Both the position numbers and the translations under genes were made by a program. This document shows, in pieces, positions 34,501 through 44,829 of a stretch of DNA of 64,000 bases (positions are counted from its first letter, which is position 1; the number at the start of each line of letters is the position of its first letter). The DNA lies in the NCBI GenBank assembly GCA_029378245.1, contig JARKIF010000045.1, forward strand, positions 124,001 through 188,000, given 5' to 3'. Source of the DNA: Roridomyces roridus. Its lineage: Eukaryota > Basidiomycota > Agaricomycetes > Agaricales > Mycenaceae. Below the pieces are notes generated by a model that was not told the origin of the DNA, searched no databases, and was given only the letters and a program-made list of their open reading frames with translations.

Positions 34501-37134
34501 GCTGTGAATTGGGGATGGCTCAAAATCTTCAATACCCAGAGCTGCAGCGCGTTTGCGAGCATACCACTTGATTAATGGGAATCCAGATCCGCGCAAGAGC
34601 TTCATTTCCAATGGAATTGCAAACCGGACAAGGTCATCTTCGATGAGAACGGTGTCCTTGTCAAGGTGAACGACGTGGAATCGTTTCTGACCCGGTGCTA
34701 ATGATACGGTAGCGTCGTCACCCGGGTACGGTTGGAAAAAGCTAAGCAGGCCGGCGACCGTGTTGCCCAATACGTTGCCAAGTTGGTGATCACGAGGCGA
34801 CGGCGGCTGTCGCGGGCTGTTCAACTTTTCCGTGGCACGCGCCCACAGATTGAGTCGGTCCTCGATAGTCTCGCCAGGATCTCCGGGGAGTACCGGGCGG
34901 GTGCGTTCTTCGATTTCGGATCCGTCGTCGTACGACTGACTACCAAAGGTGCGTAGACTTGGCATAGAACTGTGTGAAGACGGTGAACGGCACTCGGCCT
35001 GTCTTTGGAGATCGGACATTGCATTAAACAGGCCAGACGCCGACTCTGGCTCTAGCCTGTTCAATTTGCAGTCGAAGAAAAGAGAACCATCGTCATGTAA
35101 CATGTCCATAGGTACGCAATCACACCAGTCTCGTGCCGTATCATCTGAATGGCGCAGCAGCTGGTGATCGTACCAAGCTTCCAGCGGAAATCCGGGCACA
35201 AGCAAGTACCGATTCAATGGCACTTGTGTATTACTTGAATGATCCAAGATCTGCAGATATGTTCCCTGGGGATCGGGAGTAACCTCGAATCGGTTATCCA
35301 TCTGTGAGTCAGCCGCACTGCCGTCAAGCTTGTAGCTCATGAGTAGCAGGCGAACCATTTCCGCGTCAACATCTCGCATAGGAGTGGTATAACGGCCTTC
35401 ACTGAGCCGCAGTTCCTCGGTGGGTAGACGCTCGGCAAGGATTTTTGCGTACCACAATGCAGGTTGAAACTCCTGTTCATACAGGATATCACGAGGCAAG
35501 ATCGTGTCGAGGGAATGGTAATTATCCATTACAATGTAATCATCAATGCCCACACGGTACACGAGGAAGCGCTGTTCTGCATATCTTTGTTCCTCTGACA
35601 TTTCAGGTTCTCCGGGAAACGGCTGTGCTGCTTGCAACAGCGCTTCGGCGCGAGATGCCCACAAGTCCCCAATTCTGTGTATAGGTGGGTGTTCAGCAGT
35701 GGACTCGGAATCCGAGGGTTCAACGTTATCCCATGGGGTGCTAATGTCATCGGCCCAGTGTCCCGAATGTTCGGACTCGCACTCATCCCATGATGATTCT
35801 TCTTCGTATTCATGTTCGGTTTCATCGAAAAATTCAAGAGGTTCCCCGCCCTCCCCGAGTTCATGGCGGACATCCATTTTGACGGCCATAGTTTCCAGCA
35901 CAGTAGTGCTTTCGTATAGCGCATCCCGCGATGTTGAACCTGATGGGATGCTCACAGCGTGCGTCTGGATACCCGGAGGTTTCCCTCTGGTCCCAGATCG
36001 CACCGTTTGTGTTTTCGGACAGTTCCGTGACAGGTGACCGGGCTCACTGCAATTAAAGCATAGGCCTTTCGCCAACATCTCGTTTCGCTTTTGTGGAGAT
36101 AGATTCGAACCAGGTGTGTCCGATTTAGCTGGAGCTGAAGTATTCCGCGCAGGAATTGACGCGGCGGCAGTCCGCATGGGTTCAGTGCGTCCTGATCCGT
36201 TTGGACGCCCTCCACGTCCGCGCCCACGGAATCGGAATCCACCACGAGATGGTCTCGATGAACTCCCTGTCCGAGAGTCACCTTGCCTCTGTTGCAAGGG
36301 TTCTGGGCGCCGGGATGCACCACTAGCGGTTGCGGCAACCTTGGCAGAAACTTTGAGAAGTACCTCGGCCTTCTTTGCGGCCTGGACTACTTCCTCCTGC
36401 GTGGCGGCTTCAGGATCAACATCCATTCGCAAAACTTCAGCTTGCACTTCAAAGGCAAGACTATTGAACAATTTTACGACTTTCTCTTGATTATTTTCCA
36501 GACCAATCGAGTTGAAAATGTGGGTCCATTCGGCGACGTGCTCGTCAACGGTCTTTAAACCTTGGTAGCATTTTTCCAACTTTTTACGTTGCTTATTTCT
36601 GAAGTCGACTGGGAAACAGAAATTGAATAATTCAACGAAAAACTCGCCAAGCTTCCACTTTTTCGTGCTCTCGCTCGGGGCAACGATTCGATTGTAAAAA
36701 TCAAGAGCTTTTCCATCAAGGTAGTACGAAACGAAGTATACTTGTTGGAACTTGGGTACGTTCTCCATTTTGACGTATGTTGTAGCTTCACGCGAGAAAC
36801 GCAGAATAGCATTTGCATCTGGTTCTCCATTGTAACGTGACGGGGCAATCGGCTTCAAAGTCATCTTCTGGCGACGATCACGACCGCGGCGACGTTTAGA
36901 CGACAGGCGTGGCTTGGATTTGCCATCTCGCGGTGTTCCATAACCCTCTGAGCCAGACTCGGACGAGTTACCACTCGAATCTGAGCTGGAGTCGTCAGAA
37001 GGGTCGGACGGCGATCCGGCTGCAACTGCAGGAGATTTTGAAGACCCGCGGAAAGCATTCTCAAAGAACGCTTCGGCGGCCGATTTCGTGGGTTTACCTG
37101 TACGGTAGGCGGGAAGACCGAGGTTCAATTTCAA
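31582..37134 (-). CDS. Gypsy gag-pol polyprotein, main part (1,850 aa)
   Basis: Approximate domains: retrotransposon gag at residues 95-270 (YVKMENVPKFQQVYFVSYYL ... FFVELFNFCFP); CCHC knuckle CFNCSEPGHLSRNC at 357; a 640-residue acidic linker; aspartic protease ALVDSGSLGDLIS at 1035; reverse transcriptase 1240-1420 with YLDDIIVYS at 1360; RNase H 1500-1625 with WVTDHKGLTHLV; then a low-complexity acidic tail. The linker holds about four diverged copies of one module (see findings). The first dozen residues come from the nested element at 37101-38155, so the 37134 methionine is not the native start. The stop codon is contributed by the hAT-like TIR. No internal frameshift is seen, so the element is young or was recently active before truncation. 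Confidence 0.92.
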   Translation of the reverse strand: MKLNLGLPAYRTGKPTKSAAEAFFENAFRGSSKSPAVAAGSPSDPSDDSSSDSSGNSSESGSEGYGTPRDGKSKPRLSSKRRRGRDRRQKMTLKPIAPSRYNGEPDANAILRFSREATTYVKMENVPKFQQVYFVSYYLDGKALDFYNRIVAPSESTKKWKLGEFFVELFNFCFPVDFRNKQRKKLEKCYQGLKTVDEHVAEWTHIFNSIGLENNQEKVVKLFNSLAFEVQAEVLRMDVDPEAATQEEVVQAAKKAEVLLKVSAKVAATASGASRRPEPLQQRQGDSRTGSSSRPSRGGFRFRGRGRGGRPNGSGRTEPMRTAAASIPARNTSAPAKSDTPGSNLSPQKRNEMLAKGLCFNCSEPGHLSRNCPKTQTVRSGTRGKPPGIQTHAVSIPSGSTSRDALYESTTVLETMAVKMDVRHELGEGGEPLEFFDETEHEYEEESSWDECESEHSGHWADDISTPWDNVEPSDSESTAEHPPIHRIGDLWASRAEALLQAAQPFPGEPEMSEEQRYAEQRFLVYRVGIDDYIVMDNYHSLDTILPRDILYEQEFQPALWYAKILAERLPTEELRLSEGRYTTPMRDVDAEMVRLLLMSYKLDGSAADSQMDNRFEVTPDPQGTYLQILDHSSNTQVPLNRYLLVPGFPLEAWYDHQLLRHSDDTARDWCDCVPMDMLHDDGSLFFDCKLNRLEPESASGLFNAMSDLQRQAECRSPSSHSSMPSLRTFGSQSYDDGSEIEERTRPVLPGDPGETIEDRLNLWARATEKLNSPRQPPSPRDHQLGNVLGNTVAGLLSFFQPYPGDDATVSLAPGQKRFHVVHLDKDTVLIEDDLVRFAIPLEMKLLRGSGFPLIKWYARKRAAALGIEDFEPSPIHSLTTDEILADGVQQYLCDVSRHLPEFANVSIERLIPESGDSNHDEPDVFLIHIPLGQVRIQTQIREEELLNPQLNLVNWIRKQKLRHALREAENGLTYQWMLDTLFRDPRPDSEGAFNLDCAAAQIPADSMKGISRSASKPKLTDRIVVRPLIIVVRVNGAPVRALVDSGSLGDLISTSLVDQLKLKKTELTNPITLNLAVQGSRSNINHSVEVKLQYQDTSEIREFLVANLSGYDMILGTSWLFQHKVSIGFNPARVCIGSADVLPIEGITTARVYAGAIGLREEDLQKARDEILQYAKPICKTAIETGLPPLRAINHEIPLLDEHMIYPWRPSRCPEALRAQWDLKRQTYLKAGRWEVTNAGNTSPLLLIPKVKSNPPGLRVVVDLRARNANTKKMTSPLPDMEGILRRVSRGKFRSLIDGQDAYEQIRVVPEHVSRTAVSTPDGNMISHVLQQGDCNAPATYQSLMNHLFGEYIGRFMDVYLDDIIVYSDTLEEHLEHLKKIIDILKREKLYLSANKMQLLQPELRVLGRVVDSEGIRMDPHKVDTVVNWKVPTNRELLRGFLGSVTYLGGDVPGVHIPMGILHELTSDSVPYRWTYTHQRAFEDVKHLVAQSRDHHRMPLDYTEGAPPIWLVTDGCSSGVSGVVCQGDDWKNSKVAAFFSAKLNSAQQNYPVHEIEMLAGVESMLRHRDILQGCKFTWVTDHKGLTHLVNQKNLSGRQARWIEKISTFDFNVKYIPGTENVLADALSRIYSNEIPGTVRARSEYTYHDVINNDVLDIGSITMPVFSGLEASALTTDRKTRSMTRAEAAKTTDGFGSDSRTSQKEGGGTNQNSRKITQRNSIQPRSKSTVKVKETPKIEDDPSQDRDGVNPDVAQPEDTVIGRVYNTRSRSRAKVTTRETLGDGGESASKARSAVNTATDSASRPSAPSHVHPPSALEPPAQAPIEDSSQLVNEFEHLDESLLNVVNSGW

Positions 37135-38155
37135 TTTCGGGTCACAGATCTTCCGAGGTTCGAGTCTGGCTCGTGCGTTTCTTTTATCTGCGCTTGGTAG
37201 TAGCCTGAATAGGTGGGCCCCGGGCAGTCAAGGGAGTATGCTCATTTTGGTGGAGTGGTGGTAATTACCTCCGGAACCTCGATGTCGATCGGAGTACGAA
37301 CTGAGATTGCAGGCAATCTATCCGAATCCTAGTTGTTACCCTTCGGCAAATTCACGCAGAATGTCCTCAATCATTGAGAAAGTCAAGTGAAATCATATTG
37401 GGCATATAACTGTAGCTATACAAGACTAACTTTGCACAATGGCAGTGCTCATATGCCCAGTCGCAGAGGTGTGCAGATAGAAAGAATAGTGTCTGGCGCG
37501 CTGTGGGTCGGAGCGACGGATTCTTGTAAACACCTTGAAGCTAACAATGTGTGTTAGACCAATTAAGAGTGGCCACACATAAATGAGGGTTCCAGAAAAC
37601 TATGAAGAAAATCGGCACAAGAGTCTAAGAGTGATGCCGGATATGCTCAAGTACCCAACAAGTACCAGATCATCTGGGAATGGATTCAATTCAAGCTACG
37701 GGCGAGCAAAAACGATGAGAGCGGGGAGATTATCTAGTCCAGCAAAATGACGGCCGAAATCGTGCACTAGGGATTCAACCTCTATCAATCAATTTGAACA
37801 GAAATTGCTGGCACACACCTTTGTACGACACTAAATTCCCGACCTTAGTGACGTACCCTTCCGGCCAAAATCCAACATTATATTCGTATTGGCTGAAAAG
37901 TAGTGGGACGTCCCCGGCGGGCCTAGGAGCTGGGGCATAAGTATACTGTGTGGAACATAACCCAACTGGGAAATTGATGTCATTGATCGGGCTACTAGTA
38001 TCGTCAGTTGTCTGTCTGCGAGAGACTAGCTTTTAAACATGTTTTTGTCCTAGATATATGGATACTATGGCCCACCCAGAGTTGAACCTCGGCACCAACT
38101 TGTGACATGCCAGACCTGATATCAAAATCGAACCTCGGTCTTCCCGCCTACCGTA
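37101..38155. mobile_element. Nested TIR element in gypsy gag (1,055 bp)
   Basis: The ends are 26-bp perfect inverted repeats starting TACGGTAGGCGGGAAGACCG, with weaker similarity continuing inward for about 50 bp (both ends contain GTCACA and CCGAGGTTC). The flanks repeat TTACCTG (37094-37100 and 38156-38162), or 8 bp TTACCTGT if the boundary is moved by one base. The interior has no transposase. Removing the element and one flank copy restores the gag frame exactly. Superfamily not assigned; a 7-8 bp duplication would fit hAT-like or related groups. Confidence 0.9.
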
Positions 38156-39411
38156 TTACCTGTGTGCCTCAATGTCGTACGCTTCCAAACATCTGGCGGC
38201 GGGGTGTCAGGTATGGCCAAGGATGGATCATGTTTCGCAAGCTGCTGAGACGCAAGTTCAGTAATTTTATCATTCACCAAACTAACGAGTTCTTCTTTTG
38301 TAAATAATCCGGACAAAATGTCAAGGGCAGGCTTTGCCTCTCGAGATCTAGCAGCATCATCACCCGCCGCTGGAGCAGCGGGAACAGCGAACGAGACACT
38401 TGCGTTGTTTGCAAGCATCTTGGGAACTTCGACGTTGACAGAGTTTCCCGCGCGGGAGCGTTTTCCACTCGCCTTGTGCGCCTTGGGAGTCGAAGCAGTG
38501 GATGGGTTGAAATCACCAGCTACGGTGGATGCAGATTTCTTCCGATCCTTCGAGTGCTTATTATCAGCAAAGTTATTTAGCATTAACTCTTGCATTTCCA
38601 AGTCCTCTTTCGAGAAGTCCTTGAGTGCGGGAATGCCGCCCCAGTTCCTGGGATCGGCACCCTTGTCCTTGCGGGATGGTCCCGCGGGTTCGACGGATTC
38701 GAGCTCTTTGTACTGAACTTCTTGTTCTTCTCCGAAGTCAATGAGCATTCCTTGATACTCCTTCGGGGAAGTTTTGTGGCCACTGGGCTCATTCTGGGCG
38801 TCCCCAGATTCTTCCGCAGATGCAGACTTACTACGTGCGAGCTCATTGAAGTGATTGCTCATTGATTGATAGCGACGAGCGCTCTCCTCAAGCTCAGCAC
38901 GGCTCATGTTCTCGGTAGCTTTATCAAGAGTCGAGTTGGACACGGCGTCGGGCGCAGGCTTCGGTGAATTAGGTTCATTAATATCCGAGGCACTATGTGC
39001 GCTAGCGGCGCTACGACTACGACGGGTCCTACGAGTGACAGGGATCCAGCACTCTTCCTCATCTGTATCCGACGCAGGCTCCTCGCCGTGAACGTCGGGA
39101 CTCTGGTTCCCTTGCGGGAGCGGTGATAAAGCCGAAGCTTCAGTCTGGGCGGTAACGCCAGTGGTGGGTGCCGCTTGCGCGACGGAATTACATCCTGACG
39201 AAGCAGGGAAATTACATCCTGACGAATCAGGGAAATGCTTCCCAGCAGGATCTTGAGCTGAGGTGTCCAGTGAGGGGTCGACATGAGACTCTTCAGCTTC
39301 TGCGGCCATCCGCCTCGAAGCCAGCTGTGGACTGTAAAGCGGAGGGGGCGAAGGATGGAGACCAGCACGGGTAGACATACGGGTCGGGTAGGTGGGGTTG
39401 TGGTTGCTCAT
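38122..39411 (-). CDS. Gypsy gag N-terminal part (429 aa)
   Basis: It begins MSNHNPTYPTRMSTRAGL, is rich in Pro, Ser and acidic residues, and carries PRNWGGIPAL and FTKEELVSLVNDKITELASQ. The frame continues to TTLRHTG at 38164, then enters the nested TIR element and stops at 38122. The downstream frame resumes with TGKPTKSAAEAFF at 37101. The two therefore form one original gag-pol frame (38164 to 37101) interrupted by the insertion. Confidence 0.85.
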   Translation of the reverse strand: MSNHNPTYPTRMSTRAGLHPSPPPLYSPQLASRRMAAEAEESHVDPSLDTSAQDPAGKHFPDSSGCNFPASSGCNSVAQAAPTTGVTAQTEASALSPLPQGNQSPDVHGEEPASDTDEEECWIPVTRRTRRSRSAASAHSASDINEPNSPKPAPDAVSNSTLDKATENMSRAELEESARRYQSMSNHFNELARSKSASAEESGDAQNEPSGHKTSPKEYQGMLIDFGEEQEVQYKELESVEPAGPSRKDKGADPRNWGGIPALKDFSKEDLEMQELMLNNFADNKHSKDRKKSASTVAGDFNPSTASTPKAHKASGKRSRAGNSVNVEVPKMLANNASVSFAVPAAPAAGDDAARSREAKPALDILSGLFTKEELVSLVNDKITELASQQLAKHDPSLAIPDTPPPDVWKRTTLRHTGNTVGGKTEVRF

Positions 39412-40417
39412 AGCAGTTGTTGTTGTTGTTGGGGTTGTCGTCGACGGGCGGTAGCTTCGGTTGATCAGACCAAGGTGGAACCAGCAAGGCGACGACGGAG
39501 ATCGACACTCAAAAAGATGTAGCGGAGAGTAGGGGACCGAAGTCGACTACTAGTTCCGATACACGATTCGGTTTTGAAAGAAGCTCGTTGGTCTGACGAG
39601 CAAAGCAAGAGTGGCGCAGATTTTAGAATTGACCAAAGAACTAGCTATGAACATCGTCGTATATATACTAACTACGTATCTAATCTGGGAAAGGAACAGG
39701 AACGATAGCAACGCGACAAGGTCGGGAATTAGGAAAAGTCAGAAAAGAGGTAAATGAAATGACTCTGGGATAGGGCCGCGCGCGGCAGAAGCCGAACCTT
39801 CTGCAGTTTGAAATTGCTCAACGCTGACCTAGCATAGTTAATGAATGACTTCAGCACTGACGGATCTGAACTAAGGAGACCAAGGGAGTTGAAAATTTCA
39901 AGTATGATATATGTGCCGCAGGACAAGCTATGTATTCTGAAAAAGCAGTCCCGGGCCTTTACATTACTGTGCTTGGCGCTGGACGTAGGACCACCCTCTG
40001 AAGAGTACTTTCCCAGCTCGACCGTTAACGCAAATCGAAAGCGGCTCACAGAGGCAAGCGAGAGGGCGGCGTGGAGCATTGCATGCCCGTTGCCGGCGTA
40101 GATGTACTAGACAGTGATCCCCAAAGAGGGACCGGACGGCGTGGACGGCATAGAATTTGGCAGATTGTGTGGTATTAACCCGGTCATCTGAACCAGTCCA
40201 GAACAATAAAAGAGAGGAGAGGGTATTCACCGAGCTTGAAGTTGTAGCGGGGCCCCGATCAGAGTTGTCGCGGGCCATGAGGAGAGTGTGTCGTTGCGTG
40301 GTGCCGACTGCAGGACATGAGACAAGCACAAAGCATTTGAAGCATGCGGCCAAAAATGAGATCGATCGTACCTCGTCCAACTTGAAGTCGGATAATACCA
40401 TTGAGAGCCTGATAACT
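39412..40417. other. Probable gypsy 5' leader and LTR, borders unresolved
   Basis: On the minus strand, a TATATATAC box (39660-39668) and pyrimidine-rich sequence precede gag. A primer-binding site cannot be fixed by eye. Beyond about 40100 no element or gene is recognised. Confidence 0.35.
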
Positions 40418-40479
40418 GGAAGACTCGAGTCGAGTCTTCCTTTACGGCCGTGTCCGTTACGGTACGGTGCCCAGCCCTA
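40418..40479. repeat. Palindrome and possible solo hAT end
   Basis: An 11-bp-arm palindrome, GGAAGACTCGA-G-TCGAGTCTTCC (40418-40440), is followed by GTACGGTGCCCAGCCCTA ending at 40479. The complement, starting TAGGGCTGGGCACCGTACC, resembles the terminus of fungal hAT elements, but no matching left end was found in the window. Confidence 0.35.
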
Positions 40480-41730
40480 GACTCGACGATGACCCGGAGG
40501 CATATGTGACATTGTCGGATGAGCATCAGAGTAAGGGAACAGAAGGCAAGAAACAATATTGAGGTTCGCTGCAGCAAGGTTATTCGGAACAAGCGAGTGT
40601 GAAATAGCATGAACATTCAACCCAGCAAGCAACAGCAGGTGAACCGTGAAATGCAAGTGAAATGGCCAAAATTCGGAGGCACTTGGGAGCCGCTTGTAAA
40701 GGCGGAAGGCGTCCATAGACCAAACTCCAGGGAGCCACGGTGTGAATTTGGTGTAAGGGTCGGGAGTCGAAGGAAGGCGGGCCGGGGGCGGCACTGGGGC
40801 GGTGACTAAGGTGACACACGTGTCCGCCCAAATCCAGACCGTGGGAAATGTGCTGGGCAAACTCGTCTCCTCAGTCTAAGGATGTCCCGAAAAGGAAATT
40901 GTCACGTGTTATGTGCTAGGACAACATTCTTGTAAAGAGCCAAACCGAAGGTTCGGCAATAATACCGTTACACAACCGCTGGTGTAAAACCCAAGCCGCG
41001 CGCAAAATTCCGCCCGAAACGCGCTCTGAGCGGTCCTCCCGCTGCAGCACTCGCTGCATACACCCTACTCCAGACGCAGTACGCATCCCTGACGCGTGCA
41101 GTGGACCCACAGCAGGCCTGCGCACCACCCAGCTGCCGGCGCAGGTCCCGAGCCGCCCAGCAGAGGGTCCGAAACGCGTCGGGTGTGCCTAAAATAAACC
41201 CATACGCCATTACATACTGCCCTCCGCCTCCGCCAAGGACCTCTAAGGTCCCATCAAAACAACATCTAATGGGACCATCGAGGTCCATTAGTCAGCATTC
41301 CGTAGGTGCACTAGGTGGTGTGTCCCACTTTGGCGAGTCTTCCGTAACCGCATCGTCGGCCTCTCGTCTTCTCCGCGACGTCAATGGCGCTCACCTTCAA
41401 GTGAAACGCTCGAGTCTCGCTTGAGTCTCAGTGCTCAGCGGTTGGACGGTCGAAGCGACAGCGCGACGCGAGTGTAGGAGTGTAGGCGGGCCGCGGTTCG
41501 TAGGCAGTACTACGCCGTACCTGTACTTAGCATTTCTTTCAAATGCATACGGTAATCATGGTATCTGGATCTACCCATGTATACGACTAGTCAAGATATC
41601 TCAGAGGGTTAGCTCGTCGAAGGCGGCGAGACGAGTGGTCCCAGGGTGCATCTGTGCCGGGGTGCCGAATAGCCTTTTAAGGATAAATTAATCACTGATC
41701 GCGAGCACACGGATTTCAAACTCAGATCGA
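40480..41730. other. No recognised gene
   Basis: GC-rich overlapping open frames at 40968-41288 (minus) and 41101-41424 (plus) lack motifs and overlap on opposite strands. Confidence 0.4.
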
Positions 41731-41774
41731 CCAGCCTGTCTATCGACAGTGAAGCTTTCGATACGACAGGCTGG
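41731..41774. repeat. Stem-loop, 16/17-bp arms, 11-nt loop
   Basis: CCAGCCTGTCTATCGA pairs with TCGATACGACAGGCTGG with one unpaired base; the loop is CAGTGAAGCTT. Confidence 0.8.
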
Positions 41775-42718
41775 ATTCGAGCCTAACCGCGCGCAGACTC
41801 ATTCGAAGGTTCCACGTTACAATTGTGTTTCTCAATTCCGCACGATCGCTGAACCTCTCATGGACCTCTGTGTTCTGTAGTGATATCGGACTGACTCTGC
41901 GGACGGTTTCATCCATCCCACGCACATAACATTCAACTCAGATCCTTCTGAGTTCTACCGAGCGAGTCATCAACGTTCAACTTCAAACCACACCGTTCAC
42001 TGACCCAACATCCCGGCGTTCAGGTGTTGCGGAGCGCCCGGTTACTACACCGAAATCAGGGGTACGTGTCCTGGGATCCGGGGGAATAGTACAAGGGCCA
42101 TTCGATGAGAATAAAGAACCCATACATCAAACGGGAGTTCTGCTGTCGTCAAGCTATCGTCCCAAGTCGGGACGAGATCCCCGCTTGAAAAGTGACTCGA
42201 ACTTGAAGAGATCAGAGACGGATGTTTTTGTTCTCGCAGCAACTGTGGTTCTTTCCAGTAATCCCAGACCAGTGTATACAGCAGACCTAACCGGCACAAA
42301 GAGCACGAGGCTCCGCAACAGAGAGAAGCATCAGCATTATAGAATACAACGACTCACAAAAGAACAAGGGCAGCCAAAAACGGGACATCTACAGTTTGAG
42401 CAACGCGTAGTTCTTCACCGTTGCATTCCGACCTTCAGAACTACACGCTTATTGTACTGCGTGTTGCTTCCCACTAATTTGATTCGAGAGTCCGGAGTCA
42501 ATTGTCTTTTATTCTGCCTGTGACCAGTACCGCCTCAAGAGCCAGATGACGGCTCACGCGGAAGCAGTGCAGCAGTTCTCAACAGAAGGGCTCCCAATTA
42601 GCGGTGTGGACATTGAACGTTTGAACCTCTATCAAGATTTAACGCGTTCGCGGTGGAAATCCACGTGATCGTGCACTGATCACCATCAGAGATCAATCAA
42701 TCACGGCTCGCTCTTGCC

Positions 42719-42907
42719 ATGGACCTCGACCTCGACGTCCCCACCGAGCTCTGGCAGGAGATTCTGTCCGTGTGTACATATCCGGAGTTTACCGCTCTCG
42801 CACTCGTCTCGCAACGCTTCCGCGCCATCTCCCGGCCCTTTCTCCTCAGGTCCTGTATGTACCTTCCGGATGCAATGTCACGGCAAGCCGCAAGACCCGG
42901 AATTTAA
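42719..42907 (+). pseudogene. Truncated F-box gene start
   Basis: MDLDLDVPTELWQEILSVC then ALALVSQRFRAISRPFLLRS is a typical F-box, beginning a few residues after the start as in many Agaricomycete F-box genes. The frame stops at 42907 and no leucine-rich continuation is found in the next 1 kb, so only the first about 60 residues remain unless a distant exon is missed. It is a different subtype from the coiled-coil F-box genes at 13802 and 22598. Confidence 0.6.
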
Positions 42908-44829
42908 TGCCTGCGCCTTCGGCTAGCTTTCTTGACCTCACCGTAAACTGCGCCTCTTCTACATGAATGCATTATACGGGGCTGTCGGAAGTCCAGGCCC
43001 GAACGGATTGCAATCATTTGCGCTAATCTACCGTTACACCGGGGGCAAAGTACGACGCATGTTGTTTCGACATGCCTCGTTCGCATGTCTCGACGCATGT
43101 TCCAACGCATGTGCTCAAAGTACAAGGGCAATTTCAGGACGGTCACATACAAACCACCAAGACGGCCGCAGTGATCCGGAATTCGGGAATGATGATTTAC
43201 AATCAACCATCAATCAAAGTGCAAAATTCCAGCTCAGGGAGGTAAAATGTGGGACTCCGGAGTACTTGTCCACAGTTGCATTTCCAGTCAACAGTCCCGT
43301 CGAAATTTGGTATGCCACCTGCTTTTAAGGGCCATTGCTTACGCATGGCAATCCGAGTCTATGGGAGCCACGAGCAGAATTACTCATGGAGAAGGCCGCA
43401 GGCATGATGGGAGGGCGAGTGTGAGTCCCCTGGGCGCGCTGAGAATGTGAGGCAAGAAGGACCCAGAATTTTTGATTTTTACTGCAGTTGCCAGTGACAC
43501 AGTGCCGGCTGCGCGAATGACGATGTAGATTCAGCGGCGAGACAAAGTTGGGGACGGAGTGTGGGTTGAATGAGACAAGACAATTATGTCTTGTAATCGC
43601 ACGCACGGGGAGACCGTAGACAACGACAGAGGAGGCGCAAATAAGTATCCTATCTTCGCAGAAAGAGGCTAGACATACGAGCGGCGATCCAATGAGTAAC
43701 CAAAATATTGGGTCGCAGAGACGCGCCGGCGCGGTACAAGGAATAACAATAATTCAGGGATGTACTGGATGCACCCTAGGACAATGGCCCATAGTAAATA
43801 CGAGGGATACTGAGTAGACCTGAGTCAGACTTGAGTATTGTTTATGAAAAGGATATTTTGTCGTTCGTTGGAGCAGTGACACGTACCGGAGCCTCGGACA
43901 AGTCGACCGAGATGATAACACAGGTCGGCGAAAGTGAGAGCAAGATGCCTGTGACAGTGTTTGTCGCCCAAGGTGGAACTCCAAATGCATGTTGAGCGGT
44001 CGATTCAAGGTCAATGTCGGATGCCAGGAAGGAAGAGGCGTGCCGAGGCTGTCGAGCAGCTGTCAACGGAACGGAACTGTCATCGGCTGTCAAACCGATG
44101 GACCCGTCCCGCGTCGGTCAATTCAAGGTCAAGTTCTGCGAATGTCGGCGGAGATGGAAACACCCAGGCCGGCGGAAGTAAGGCACAGATGCATGTTCAT
44201 GGTGTCAAGGCAAATGACAAAGAGGCAGCCAAATGGAGCCAGAATGCCCCAAAAATGACTTGGGATTAGGCCTCTTCGAGGCGGGTGCTGAACCTTCGGG
44301 TTTTGTTTTTGGGTTCCAAATACTTATGTGATTCGGAATTCCACAGGGCTATCCAGAATCTATGCACTGATAGAATAGTGGTACACAACACAGAAGTAGG
44401 TAAGTATGGAGACCTTGAAATAGACCCCCCTGCCCGCCCTCCCCATGTCTCACTCGAGATACCCGGCAAACAACGCAACTGCGAATAGTGAGAATACATT
44501 GCCCTGCCAATGCAGACTGTTGGGTGACCAAGCCACAGTCAAATCGATCCCCAGCGCTGCGCGAGGCACCATCGGATGAAGACATTGGAGGGGAGTGAGC
44601 CTGTGACAACCAAATCCCGTATTGGACCAACTAACGCCAGGCTTGCGGCGGGACGTAGGCGAATGAGCTCGAGCCTCGAGGCCCAAGCTCAATGTATGGA
44701 AATCTATTTGCAATGGAAGGAGGCTAGGTATATATACAATATATATTTGATGAAGTGCGTCGTGGGAGATGAGTATGAGATGGGATAGGATCATAGGAAA
44801 AATCTGGTTCAAATGTATGTAGGTGGCTT
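42908..44829. other. No confident gene
   Basis: Hydrophobic minus-strand segments near 44240 (HFWGILAPFGCLFVICL) and 44460 (NVFSLFAVALFAGYLE) suggest a decayed membrane protein, but stops separate them. A cluster of GCATGT repeats lies at 43060-43115. Confidence 0.3.

Larger units (their letters stand above)
31585..39411 (-). mobile_element. Ty3/gypsy retrotransposon, 3' half and integrase missing
   Basis: On the minus strand gag (from 39411), protease, reverse transcriptase and RNase H follow in gypsy order. The frame ends at 31582, inside the TIR of the hAT-like element, just after the acidic spacer that normally precedes integrase. Neither integrase nor a 3' LTR is found in the window. 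A TIR element at 37101-38155 is nested in gag. The 5' LTR is probably within 39450-40100, where a TATATATAC box (39660-39668) lies upstream of gag, but with no 3' LTR its borders cannot be set. Confidence 0.9.

Noticed and set aside
38079..38098. Minus-strand TTGGTGCCGAGGTTC looks like a retrotransposon primer-binding site
   Set aside because: It lies within the inner inverted repeat of the nested TIR element, in the middle of gag, not between an LTR and gag.
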